Positions 45,601 through 54,162 are shown, counted from the stretch's first letter. The stretch is 64,000 bases of DNA from JAHBNG01 sp039028975 (GCA_039028975.1 JBCCHB010000002.1:62001-126000); one strand, 5' to 3'. Made by a program: numbers and translations. The notes: a model not told the origin generated them from the sequence alone.

Positions 45601-47808
45601 GAGGGCGCTACGCTAACCATTCCTGCCGGGACAGTGATCAAATCGCTTCAGGGAAGTTTGACTCTTAATGCTCGGGCTGCCCTGAACGCAGTCGGCACGG
45701 AAAGTGAGCCGATTGTCTTTACCAGCGGCTATGATGATTCGGTGGGTGGCAACAGCACCAGCCATAGCAACAGTGATGGCTCACTCGTCGTCCCAGAACC
45801 GAACAATTGGACGGGGATCACAGGACGGGGTACGGGGAGTGGGTCGGTCAACTCATCAACCTTGAACCTGCAATACGTCACTATCCGCTATGCCTATGCA
45901 GGCGTGACAGCCAATGGCAACCTAACCCTCCACGACAGTACGGTTGAATTCAACTTCGCTGATGGAGCCTATGTGCAGCCCTCTCTGGGTGAATCGCCAA
46001 CGGTGTCGATTCAACGTAGCACCCTTCGTCATAATGGGCAGAGCGGCATCAATATTGCCGGAATGCCGATGAACTTAGCACTCAATGATAACGCCATTTA
46101 TAGCAACAGCAGATTTGGCGTAAACAACAGCACAACTGACGGCTCTGCCATTAATGCAACAGGTGTCTGGTGGGGCGATGCCAACGGCCCCGAAGAAGAG
46201 ACAAACAATCCGGATGGCGAGGGAGATAAAGTCAATGGCAATATTGACTTCAACTCTTGGTTAACGACAAAACCGGACTACGTTCCCCCAGAACTTCCTG
46301 ACGTCACGCAAGATCCACCTGATCCAATTACACCGCCTGCCAATATACCAACCCTGGCAGATACTTTTGAGGGGGACAATGAGTGTACCATTGCGGCAAC
46401 CATTGCCACTGATGAAAGTAACCAGGAGCACAACTTTGACAGGCAAGGCGACATCGACTGGATCAAGTTTGAGGCCACCGCGGGTCAGAGCTACCGAGTA
46501 GAGGTGCAGACCCGGGCCAACTCGGTGGCAGACGTGAATCTAGAGGTCTATGATCGATGCGATGGACCCGTCACCCATGATTTTGACGAGACCTTTACGC
46601 CCGGTGTGCGGCTTGATCTGAACCCGATTCAGAGCGGAACCCTCTATCTGAAGCTGAGCAACTATGACCCCAATATCTTCGGGGCCGATGCCGTCTACTC
46701 GGTAAGTGTACGCCAACTCAAATCTACCAGCGATGCCAAGGGAGCAGCGATCCTACTCGAAGGCCGTCTTAAGCTAACGGATCGACTCCAGCCCAACATT
46801 CACAACGTGGTCCAGCGCACCTATCAGCTCTTTAAGTCCAGCGGCTACAGCGATGACGATATCCAATACTTGAGTACTGACGAATCTGCACCTGGCTATG
46901 ATGGCCCGGCAACGACTGCCGCCCTTGAGAATGCCATCACTACCTGGGCAGCGGACCGGGTTGGGCAAGATCAGCCACTCACGATCTACCTCATGGATCA
47001 CGGCCATATTGACAAGCTCTACTTGGACGAACCCAACGGCGAACGAGTCTCGCCTGAGGAGATGAATAGCTGGCTCACTGCCCTGGAAGAGAAAGTATCC
47101 GGCGTCAAGAGTACCATTATTATTGAAGCCTGCAATTCGGGCAGCTTCATCATGGGCGCTCAGAGCGTGAGTAAGGTAGGTCGCCTAGTCATTACGTCGA
47201 CCAATGTGCAGAACGTGGCTTACGCTTCGGCAGAAGGTGCCCAATTCTCAGATCGCTTTCTCACATCCCTGCGAGAAGGGTACGGACTTGCCAACAGCTT
47301 CTGGGATGCTCGTCTCTCTGTGCGGCGGCTCTACACAATTCAAGATCCCTGGATTGACGCCAACGGAAACGGAATCCCAAACGAGGAAGATGATGGCGGC
47401 CAAGCCATCAGCGACCACGACCCCAACACCTCTAACCAGCCAGCCGATACCTGGGCACCTTACATTGTGCGGGCCGAGGCCCCCAAAAGCATTGACAACG
47501 GCATAGGCACCATCCGCGCCGAAGTGCGGGACAACAAGGGGGTAGCCAAGGTTTGGGCCGCCGTCTACGGCCCCAGCTACGATTCACCTGAAAGCTCCGA
47601 AGAGCTGGTGCCCGAAGATGTGCCAACGGCCACCTTTAGCAGTCAGGGTAGCAACATCTTCAGCGCTGAATATGATGGCTTTACCGAGGCGGGTACCTAT
47701 CAGATTGCCCTTTATGCAGAAGACAATGATGGGCTGAAGGCTCGGTTGATGGTGCTGGAGGTGCAGAATAGTGGGGGGGATGTTTATTTGCCTCTGGTGA
47801 GGCAATAG
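42610..47808 (+). CDS. Giant secreted protein C: four beta-helix units + PPC-like + C13-like peptidase + YLPLV tail
   Basis: 1732 residues, the largest of the four. A signal peptide (about 1-38, FFIVLTGLSTIFAVNATSSQA) leads into four beta-helix units with a period near 930 bp. Units 2-4 are very similar, with repeated GTLKSGTWTEAGGYPHFLWNS and FTSGYDDSVGGDST. Then PPC-like (about 1244-1374) and C13-like peptidase (about 1377-1611) with His1464 (LMDHG) and Cys1508 (EACNSGSF), DANGNGIPNEE, a beta-sandwich and the tail VYLPLVRQ. CAGGAG precedes ATG 42610. The C-terminal 480 residues are close to those of protein B. High repeat similarity suggests that the number of beta-helix units can change by recombination. 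Confidence 0.85.
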   Translation: MTILHLVCLSHSRNTYLFFIVLTGLSTIFAVNATSSQAGQNGTSIGGNITANTTWTKAASPYVLTSTVTIVEDIILTIEPGTIIKAQNFGIILNTGATLNAVGTESEPIVFTSLLDDEIGGDTNGDGAASAPAPNNWQGIRGQATGSAPVNSSTLNLQYVTIRYAYGVTANGHLTLHDSTIEANYWSGATIAPAAGTSPNISIQRTHFLTPNGSSISGRPQIIVSGQPSQLIIQDNTFTTQSYGALTLTDVTDAQVSGNTITQNGDSSLTHVVILENVTSQVALTNNSITRSGDLTSGNYAGIVVRNGAPTVTNNTISGFRAALLMDGGYPEMIPAYSGNTFDGNYWIGVGVMGTLKSGTWTEAGGYPHFLWNSPATLEEDATLTIPPGTIIKSLRGHLILNARATLNAIGTESEPIILTSGYDDSVGGDSTQDGVTTVAEPNNWQGITSRGTGTGSVNASTLNLQHVTMRYAYTALIANGNLTLQDSTIEASYFNGVAVAPAAGESPVVSILRNRFLTPDSVNISGQSQLTVNGQPDQLAIQDNTFTTLSYGAMTLTGVSDAQVSGNTITQNGDNAFTHVVTLENVTSQVALTNNNITRRSGDLAKENFAGIVVRNGVPTLSNNTVSGFRAAALMDGGYPEMVPAYSGNTFEGNFWTGIGVMGTLKSGTWIEAGGYPHFLWNSAATLEEDATLTIPAGTIIKSVRGNLILGARATLNAIGTENEPIIFTSGYDDSVGGDSTNDGVATVATPNDWSGITGRGSGTGAVNVSNVNLQFVTIRYAYTALTVNGSLALQDSKIESNYADSVYIQPAADESPTILIQRTQFLTPNDGSVTGRPQIFVLSQPDQLTIQENTFAALYAAISLSDVNDAQLSGNTITQSSEFGGHHAIVLENATEPVSLSNNTITRSGNSEDSNYAGIVVRNGRPTLTNNTIRGFRAAVLIEGGYPEMVPAYSGNTFDGNTWAGVGISGNLSSGTWTNEGGYDHFIWNNTAVVPEGATLTIPAGTVIKSLQGSLTLNARAALNAVGTESEPIVFTSGYDDSVGGNSTSHSNSDGSLVVPEPNNWTGITGRGTGSGSVNSSTLNLQYVTIRYAYAGVTANGNLTLHDSTVEFNFADGAYVQPSLGESPTVSIQRSTLRHNGQSGINIAGMPMNLALNDNAIYSNSRFGVNNSTTDGSAINATGVWWGDANGPEEETNNPDGEGDKVNGNIDFNSWLTTKPDYVPPELPDVTQDPPDPITPPANIPTLADTFEGDNECTIAATIATDESNQEHNFDRQGDIDWIKFEATAGQSYRVEVQTRANSVADVNLEVYDRCDGPVTHDFDETFTPGVRLDLNPIQSGTLYLKLSNYDPNIFGADAVYSVSVRQLKSTSDAKGAAILLEGRLKLTDRLQPNIHNVVQRTYQLFKSSGYSDDDIQYLSTDESAPGYDGPATTAALENAITTWAADRVGQDQPLTIYLMDHGHIDKLYLDEPNGERVSPEEMNSWLTALEEKVSGVKSTIIIEACNSGSFIMGAQSVSKVGRLVITSTNVQNVAYASAEGAQFSDRFLTSLREGYGLANSFWDARLSVRRLYTIQDPWIDANGNGIPNEEDDGGQAISDHDPNTSNQPADTWAPYIVRAEAPKSIDNGIGTIRAEVRDNKGVAKVWAAVYGPSYDSPESSEELVPEDVPTATFSSQGSNIFSAEYDGFTEAGTYQIALYAEDNDGLKARLMVLEVQNSGGDVYLPLVRQ

Positions 47809-47883
47809 AGATAGCAGTGAGACATTGGAAGGTCCTGTCTAGTTTAAATCCAGCCATTTGTGGTAATGTATTTACAGCTTTAT

Positions 47884-47936
47884 AAAGATAGTCTCTCATT
47901 CCCTTCGACAAGCTCACGCGGTGAGCGACTATCTTT
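47884..47936. repeat. Hairpin with CCCTTCGACAAGCTCA loop
   Basis: A 10-bp inverted repeat encloses CCCTTCGACAAGCTCAC...GTGAGC, sharing its loop core with the element at 42477-42570. Confidence 0.5.
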
Positions 47937-48329
47937 TACACAATCATCTAAATAATATCCCCCTATACCACGACAGATCTGACAGATTCAGTTCCGTATG
48001 AATAACCCATTCAGCGATCAGTAAACGAAAAACAGATAGATTGCCAATAGATGGAAAGATTTAGATCCAGCATTCTGTGCTATGCTTCTTAAGTCTGAAT
48101 GTGTGCATCCATGCCTGATCCAGTCGTCAATGGCCCCAAATATACTGTTGTTAAATATACCTAATTGTCAAATAGAGCGTGGTTGGACATAGATGAGAAT
48201 CATTTGATATGATTGCAGTCAGCTAGCATTTTGTCGGAGAAAAGGAGAGCCGCGTCCTATTTCCGCTAATTGATTATCATCCCTTCCAGTACCAAGTATC
48301 ACTGAAGATTATCCCCAAATCTGACTCAC

Positions 48330-48415
48330 TATACTGCGGTCGTATTGAAAATATGTGTTTTCCCAGGGCGCTACTAGAGAGACCAAACACATCTATTTAA
48401 ACGAAGCTGAGTATA
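48330..48415 (-). repeat. Palindromic element A, copy 5 (loop reversed relative to arms)
   Basis: 86 bp. The arms TATACTGCGGTCGTATTGAA...ACGAAGCTGAGTATA have the same orientation as copy 2, but the loop (TTTTCCCAGGGCGCTACTAG, AGAGACCAAAC) is its reverse complement. It lies 151 nt before gene D. Confidence 0.75.
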
Positions 48416-48566
48416 AGAGTGCCCAAGGCGCTGGTTATCCCCGCGGCCAGAAATTGAGTTTCTTGCTGTTCAGAGCAAATTTAAGGTCAAATGACTCAAA
48501 TGCTCAATTTTCTGCTGGACAGAACGATAACTGTACCCAAAATCGAGAAGGAAGCAGCATAGGTTT

Positions 48567-51500
48567 ATGGACATTTACCCGTACAGCACGATAATTCATG
48601 CAATCCGTATGAACCGAAGAAGAATATGCAGAAATGGCCTATGCGCGCTGATTCTGCTTGGGCTGATCTTTAGCATCAGTACATCCAGCGGCTCATCTTT
48701 CGGCACGGACATCTTTCAGCACAATGTGACGAATGTGGTAGCCTCAACAGAGCATATGCCCAATGGCGATGAAGCCAATTCTGCTAATGCGCGTTCTGTT
48801 ACTACACATTCTGCTACCTCGGATTCCGCCACTGTGACTTACGCCAATGCAACCTACCTCAATGAGAATGTTGTCCAGTTTGTTACAGGCCAGAATCATT
48901 CCTGCCTCTTGAGCAACGCAGGGGCTGTTCAATGTTGGGGACGCAATGATTCTGGTCAGTTGGGGACGGGCGACAGGGTTGAGCAGACGAAACCTGTTGA
49001 CGTGGTGGGGCTATCTTCTGGGATTGTGAAGATCACGGCAGGTAACCATCATAGCTGTGCGCTGAACCAAGCTGGTGGTGTCAAATGCTGGGGAATTAAT
49101 GATTCTGGGCAGCTAGGGGATTCCACAACCACCGATCGAGACACGCCGACTGATGTCATGGGTCTCGGCAGCTCCGTCGCAGACATTGTCGCTGGCTTTC
49201 GCCATACCTGTGCCGTTATGACCACTGGTGCCGCCAAGTGTTGGGGAAAAAATGAAGCAGGTCGCCTAGGAGATGGGACGACAACCAACCAGTCCACGCC
49301 CACCGATGTCCAAGGTCTTTCATCAGGAGTGGTCTCCATGGCTGCCGGTCGCTTTCACACCTGTGCCGTCATGAATAATACTGGTCTGAAATGTTGGGGT
49401 GGCAATGATGTCGGTCAACTGGGAGATGGCACAACCACGGATAGTTTGACACCGATCGATGTCAGTGGCCTCTCCTCTGGCGTCAGCGCCGTTGCTGCCG
49501 AGGCACGCTTTACCTGTAGCTTGCAGACCAATGGTGGCGTTAAGTGCTGGGGGAAAAATGAAAAGGGCCAAGTGGGTGATGGCACCACAACCGATCGCTC
49601 AACGCCTACGGATGTCTCGGGATTAACCTCAGGTATTGCCTCCTTGACCACCATCGGGGTCAAATTTGTTTGCGTGGTGACAGAAAGCGGCGGGCTCAAG
49701 TGCTGGGGAGACAACGAAGCCGGTCAGCTTGGTGACGGCACCACGACGGACCGATTCACACCGATTGATGTCTCGGGGCTGACCTCCAACGTAAGTGAAG
49801 TAGCTGTAGGTGCTTATCATGCCTGCGCGCAGCTCGTTGATGGCACTTTGAAGTGTTGGGGAAACAATAACAACGGTCAGCTTGGCGATGGCACCACAAC
49901 CCAGCGTCGTGAGCCGGTTAATGTTCAGGTCTCTCTCGAGACGCCAATTTGTTTGACTCAGAGCGATCTGGTTGCTGCCGAATGTGAGGTTCTCATTGAT
50001 TTATATAATGGAACCAATGGGACCAACTGGTCAGACAACTCGGGCTGGCTGACCCTCAATTCTTCTCCCTGCGGTTGGTATGGTGTTGTCTGTACCACCG
50101 GCAGCCCGCCTTATCGAGTCGCCGAACTACTACTCAACTCCAATAACCTAACGGGAAGCCTTCCCGCTTCTCTTGGCTCACTTGGTGCCATTACGGAAAT
50201 GAGTCTATACGATAATGATATTGGTGGCACCATTCCACCTCAGTTGGGCAATCTCTCAACCTTGAATGCCCTCCGATTGGGCTTTAATAACCTGAGTGGA
50301 ACCATCCCAGTAGGGCTTGGCAATTTGAGTAATCTAACCATTCTAGGGATTGATGACAATCAATTAACCGGTACCATTCCTACGGAACTAGGCAATCTAA
50401 CCAAGCTTATGCTGCTCAATATGGATTTGAATCAGTTAGAGGGCTCTATTCCCAGCTCCTTTGGCAACTTTGGTGATATGTGGCGATTGTGGATGGAGAA
50501 CAACAAGCTAAGCGGAACCATCCCCACAGAGATCGGTAATCTGACCAATTTGGAACACTTTTCTGTCCTCAACAACAAGTTGGAAGGCGAAATTCCCAGC
50601 TCCATCCTCAACCTGACCAAGCTGAAGAATAATAAATTGCTCTTAAAGTACAACAGCTTGAGCACCAGCAATAACGCAGTAGATGCATTTATAGAAGGTT
50701 TGAATGCCGGTTGGAAAGGAACCCAGACCCTTGCTCCAACCAATTTTACAGTAGAGCAAGCTCAACAGACATCCGTGCGCCTCAAATGGACACCTATTGC
50801 CTACACCGATCATGGTGGCCACTATGAGATTCGCTATGGCACCAACGCTGGTGGGCCATACCCCATGAAGGCGACTACCTCGGATAAGTTTAATGACGGC
50901 ATCTGGATTAGCAACCTAACACCTGGTACCACTTACTACTTCCGAGTCGTCACGTTTACACCTGTCCATGATAGCCAACAAAATGACCTTACCAGTACGC
51001 CAACGAGTGAGGTTTCTGCTACAACTCAACCGCCAGATGAGGAACCAACCGACTGCTACCTGCTGCGCACTTCATCCAGTGGCCAAGGGAGCGCAATAGC
51101 CGTATCCCCAACCCAATCTGAAGGCTGTTCGGCTGGCATGTATTTGGAGGGTGAGACGCTTACATTGAGCGCAGAAGCAGCCGACGGGTGGGTTCTAACG
51201 TCTTGGCAGGGAACCGCTAACGACAGTAGTACATCGAACACGAATACGACCGCCATGCCAGCCAGCGACCACGACATAGCCGTTGTCTACACCCAAAGCG
51301 CTATCGTTCAATTCATTCATGCTGATTATAGCGTCGCTGAAAACGTTGGCGTCGCGGAAATCCAGATTTCGCTTAACCACTCCACTACGGTACCGGTTGC
51401 TGTTACTGTCCGTTCTCTTAACGGAGCCGCCAAAGCCAATAGCGATTTTAGCCCTCTGAACCAGACCGTGACATTTGAACCGGGAACCGATCGGGCCGCG

Positions 51501-53210
51501 GCATCACTCACGATTTTGAATGATGACATCGATGAGCCGAACGAAGCATTGATTTTGCTTTTGGAAGAACCCCAAAATGCCGTTGCCAACCCAGATCGTA
51601 AGGCGGCCTCTGTGACCATTGGTGATGATGACAGCTCAGGAGAGGGGGACGATTATGAAGAAGACGATAATTGTGAAGACTTTAGCGTCGTTCGTACCAA
51701 TGGTGCCGTTCAACGCCATACCTTCCACGACCAGAATGACCAAGACTGGGTGCGCTTTGATGTAGAAAAGAATGAGCAGTTTCTGGTGCAGATCAATATC
51801 CCAGAATCATCCATGGCCGACGTAGCCATTGAGCTGTACTCTGAGTGTGGTGGATTAGCCGACACAGGCCAGGATCACTCGTTTAGTCCCGGCGCTCGTC
51901 TCGATTTAAAGTCATCTAAAACAGGCTCCATTTTTTTGAAAGTGGTGAATAATGATCCTGAGGTCTTTGGGGATGACGTTGCGTATGATCTCTCAGTGCG
52001 TTCATTGAGTGCAGGGTCTCGGCCGGGTGCTGCCATCATTGTGGCCGGTAAGATTCGCAATAACGATCCGGTGCAACCCAATATCTACAAGGTGACCGAT
52101 GAGGTCTACCAGATGTTTATTGATAAAGGCTATACTGACGATGATATTTACTATATCGCCCCAGATCGCAATCGGGAAAAGCCTGTAGATGCCTTGGCTA
52201 CTGTAGAGAATTTGAGGGCTGCCATTACTGTATGGGCCAAAGAGAGACTAGACGCAGATCGGGCATTGACCCTTTACATTATGGATCACGGCGTACGTGA
52301 CCTAATCTACCTGGACAAGCAACGTAGCGAGTGGTTCTCGCCGGCTCAACTCGACGAGATGCTCAGTGAGGTGGAAGACGCAATTCCAGGGCTGCGAATC
52401 AATGTGATTATTGAAGCCTGTTATTCTGGTTCGTTCATCAGTGGTGACGATACCATTAGCAAACCGGGGCGCGTCGTTGCCACTTCTTCAGATGACGCGA
52501 ATTTGGCTTGGGCTTCTCCTCAAGGGGCCTACTTCTCAGATCACTTGATTGCAGGCTTGACTCGTGGTGATAGCTTTTACAATAGTTTTGAGGCAGCGCG
52601 CATCGCCAGCGAGATTGCACACCCCTCCCAGACGCCCTGGATGGATGGGGATGGAGACGGCAATGGCGAGGATGATGCCAGCCAAAGTGCGGCTTCCACC
52701 AGAGGCTTCAACGTAATCGGGACATTCCCCGACGTCAATGAGGTCCCTTGGATTGTTTCCGCCAATGATCAAGCATCTGTGGAAAATGGGTCGGCTGTTA
52801 TTCAGGCTACGGTCCGCGATGATGTAGATGTCACCTCTGTTCGGGCAGTCATCTATCCACCGGACTACCAAGTACCAATGGAAGGTGAGGAATTGGTTCG
52901 GGAGAGTACTCAGGTTTTGCAGACGGTAGTCTTGCTCGACCAAGGGCAAGATGTTTATGCAGCCAGCTATCCTGGCTTCAATGCCCCAGGCGACTATCGT
53001 ATTGTGATCTACGCCCAAGACAATGTGGGTGATGAAGCTCGCCCTTATTCCTATACACTTACGGTTCCAGAGGCTGGGCCAGAAGAGACGCCAACTCCAA
53101 CAGCAGAACCGACAGCAACCCCAGAGCCAACGGCCACACCAGAGCCAACCGTCACGCCGATACCAGACAATACAGAGCGAAAGAACTACCTGCCGCTTAT
53201 TCAGCGTTAG
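48567..53210 (+). CDS. Giant secreted protein D: RCC1 + plant-like LRR + FN3 + InlB-like + Calx-beta + PPC-like + C13-like peptidase + YLPLI tail
   Basis: 1547 residues. Signal peptide within residues 15-45. About seven RCC1-type repeats follow (105-455; HSCALNQAGGVKCWGINDSGQLGD). An LRR block (about 470-720) has a plant-type N-cap (NWSDNSGWL..CGWYGVVC) and GTIPTELGNLTKL repeats. Then FN3 (725-825), an InlB B-repeat-like domain (830-910), Calx-beta (912-1020), PPC-like (1028-1150) and C13-like peptidase (1155-1375). The peptidase has His1241 (IMDHG) and Cys1285 (EACYSGSF). A DGDGDGNGED loop, a beta-sandwich, a Pro/Thr/Glu linker and the tail NYLPLIQR end the protein. Starts at 48567 (GAAGGAAG upstream) and 48609 are both possible. 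Binding modules suggest contact with other cells, polymers or proteins. Confidence 0.85.
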   Translation: MDIYPYSTIIHAIRMNRRRICRNGLCALILLGLIFSISTSSGSSFGTDIFQHNVTNVVASTEHMPNGDEANSANARSVTTHSATSDSATVTYANATYLNENVVQFVTGQNHSCLLSNAGAVQCWGRNDSGQLGTGDRVEQTKPVDVVGLSSGIVKITAGNHHSCALNQAGGVKCWGINDSGQLGDSTTTDRDTPTDVMGLGSSVADIVAGFRHTCAVMTTGAAKCWGKNEAGRLGDGTTTNQSTPTDVQGLSSGVVSMAAGRFHTCAVMNNTGLKCWGGNDVGQLGDGTTTDSLTPIDVSGLSSGVSAVAAEARFTCSLQTNGGVKCWGKNEKGQVGDGTTTDRSTPTDVSGLTSGIASLTTIGVKFVCVVTESGGLKCWGDNEAGQLGDGTTTDRFTPIDVSGLTSNVSEVAVGAYHACAQLVDGTLKCWGNNNNGQLGDGTTTQRREPVNVQVSLETPICLTQSDLVAAECEVLIDLYNGTNGTNWSDNSGWLTLNSSPCGWYGVVCTTGSPPYRVAELLLNSNNLTGSLPASLGSLGAITEMSLYDNDIGGTIPPQLGNLSTLNALRLGFNNLSGTIPVGLGNLSNLTILGIDDNQLTGTIPTELGNLTKLMLLNMDLNQLEGSIPSSFGNFGDMWRLWMENNKLSGTIPTEIGNLTNLEHFSVLNNKLEGEIPSSILNLTKLKNNKLLLKYNSLSTSNNAVDAFIEGLNAGWKGTQTLAPTNFTVEQAQQTSVRLKWTPIAYTDHGGHYEIRYGTNAGGPYPMKATTSDKFNDGIWISNLTPGTTYYFRVVTFTPVHDSQQNDLTSTPTSEVSATTQPPDEEPTDCYLLRTSSSGQGSAIAVSPTQSEGCSAGMYLEGETLTLSAEAADGWVLTSWQGTANDSSTSNTNTTAMPASDHDIAVVYTQSAIVQFIHADYSVAENVGVAEIQISLNHSTTVPVAVTVRSLNGAAKANSDFSPLNQTVTFEPGTDRAAASLTILNDDIDEPNEALILLLEEPQNAVANPDRKAASVTIGDDDSSGEGDDYEEDDNCEDFSVVRTNGAVQRHTFHDQNDQDWVRFDVEKNEQFLVQINIPESSMADVAIELYSECGGLADTGQDHSFSPGARLDLKSSKTGSIFLKVVNNDPEVFGDDVAYDLSVRSLSAGSRPGAAIIVAGKIRNNDPVQPNIYKVTDEVYQMFIDKGYTDDDIYYIAPDRNREKPVDALATVENLRAAITVWAKERLDADRALTLYIMDHGVRDLIYLDKQRSEWFSPAQLDEMLSEVEDAIPGLRINVIIEACYSGSFISGDDTISKPGRVVATSSDDANLAWASPQGAYFSDHLIAGLTRGDSFYNSFEAARIASEIAHPSQTPWMDGDGDGNGEDDASQSAASTRGFNVIGTFPDVNEVPWIVSANDQASVENGSAVIQATVRDDVDVTSVRAVIYPPDYQVPMEGEELVRESTQVLQTVVLLDQGQDVYAASYPGFNAPGDYRIVIYAQDNVGDEARPYSYTLTVPEAGPEETPTPTAEPTATPEPTATPEPTVTPIPDNTERKNYLPLIQR

Positions 53211-53249
53211 TAGAGTATATGGTAAATAATGAACAATTAAGGGCCAACG

Positions 53250-54098
53250 TCAATCAACTTGCTCACTTAAGCATGCCAAGGTTTTGGTAGCATCAAACCC
53301 CAATTCTTGTTGAAGTCGAGTCACATCAAAAGGTGATGCGTATTCGTTTCCTGGTTGCTCAAAGTATGAGACGTCCACGTGATCTCCCCACCAGTGACGC
53401 AACTGTTCTGCGGTTGGCACAGAGGACCAAGCTTGGCTAGCCACGCCGTTGACAATGCGCAAGCCTGGCTTGAGAGGAGATTCTACCGCCAATGTAAAGA
53501 GGTCAACCGCATCATCTACCACCATGTAAGTGGGACCACCTAAGCACCACTGGCCATGGGGGCGTAGGCCCTCCGGCACTTGGTCCCGGGTACTGGCTGA
53601 AGAGAGGCGGATATTTAGGATGTCTAGCTTTGGCATTTGACGACAAAGGTAACGTGTCACCTCTTCCATCAAGTATTTGGAGAGACCATATCCGTCTCTG
53701 TCATAACAGCCATGTTCTTCGGTGATTGGTAGATGATCTGGCACAAAGTCAACATTTTGAAATCCAATGGCTGCAATGGAACTAGCAAGGACGAATTTCT
53801 GGCAATCATGGGCGGCCAGATATTGAATCAACGTCCGCGTTCCCTCCACGTTGACGAGAATCCCCTCTCGTTCTAAGCAACCACCTGTTACTGCGGCTAG
53901 GTGAACCACCCCATCAATTGCGTAATGATCAAGCTGAGCCAGATCTTCCCAACTGGCAAAATTTCCGCGGACGTAGGCAAAACCGTCACCTTCAGGTGCA
54001 TGTCGACTCATCGCAATGACCTTGTGGCGGGGTTTAAGCTCGTGTACCAACCGATTGCCGATGAGGCCGCTGGCCCCAGTAACAAGTATAGTGCTCAT
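53250..54098 (-). CDS. NAD-dependent epimerase/dehydratase family protein (extended SDR)
   Basis: 282 residues. The Rossmann motif TGASGLIGNRL at the N-terminus, the HLAAVTGG strand, SSIAAIG and the catalytic YGLSK (Tyr-x3-Lys) mark an extended short-chain dehydrogenase of the UDP-glucose 4-epimerase type. The C-terminal substrate domain is shorter than in sugar epimerases. The substrate is not predictable; a sugar nucleotide or a related small molecule is likely. It converges with giant gene D (39 nt between stops). Upstream is a 99-bp palindrome, then another reverse-strand dehydrogenase gene that may be in the same unit. Confidence 0.88.
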   Translation of the reverse strand: MSTILVTGASGLIGNRLVHELKPRHKVIAMSRHAPEGDGFAYVRGNFASWEDLAQLDHYAIDGVVHLAAVTGGCLEREGILVNVEGTRTLIQYLAAHDCQKFVLASSIAAIGFQNVDFVPDHLPITEEHGCYDRDGYGLSKYLMEEVTRYLCRQMPKLDILNIRLSSASTRDQVPEGLRPHGQWCLGGPTYMVVDDAVDLFTLAVESPLKPGLRIVNGVASQAWSSVPTAEQLRHWWGDHVDVSYFEQPGNEYASPFDVTRLQQELGFDATKTLACLSEQVD

Positions 54099-54162
54099 TA
54101 TGTAGGCTCCTTTAGATTAAGGCTCATATTGGATTCCAAGGATCTCGGAATAACAGCCCCAT

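Larger units (their letters stand above)
47809..48566. other. Spacer between giant genes C and D
   Basis: 758 nt with no credible gene. It contains a hairpin at 47884-47936 (AAAGATAGTC with GACTATCTTT, loop with CCCTTCGACAAGCTCA) and element A copy 5 (48330-48415). Confidence 0.5.

Noticed and set aside
42907..46000. CRISPR-like or satellite periodicity
   Set aside because: The period is about 930 bp and in frame; it is explained by protein-domain duplication in gene C.
33089..53210. Polymorphic toxin or contact-dependent inhibition system
   Set aside because: The conserved part is C-terminal and the variable part N-terminal, the reverse of polymorphic toxins. No immunity genes follow each giant.
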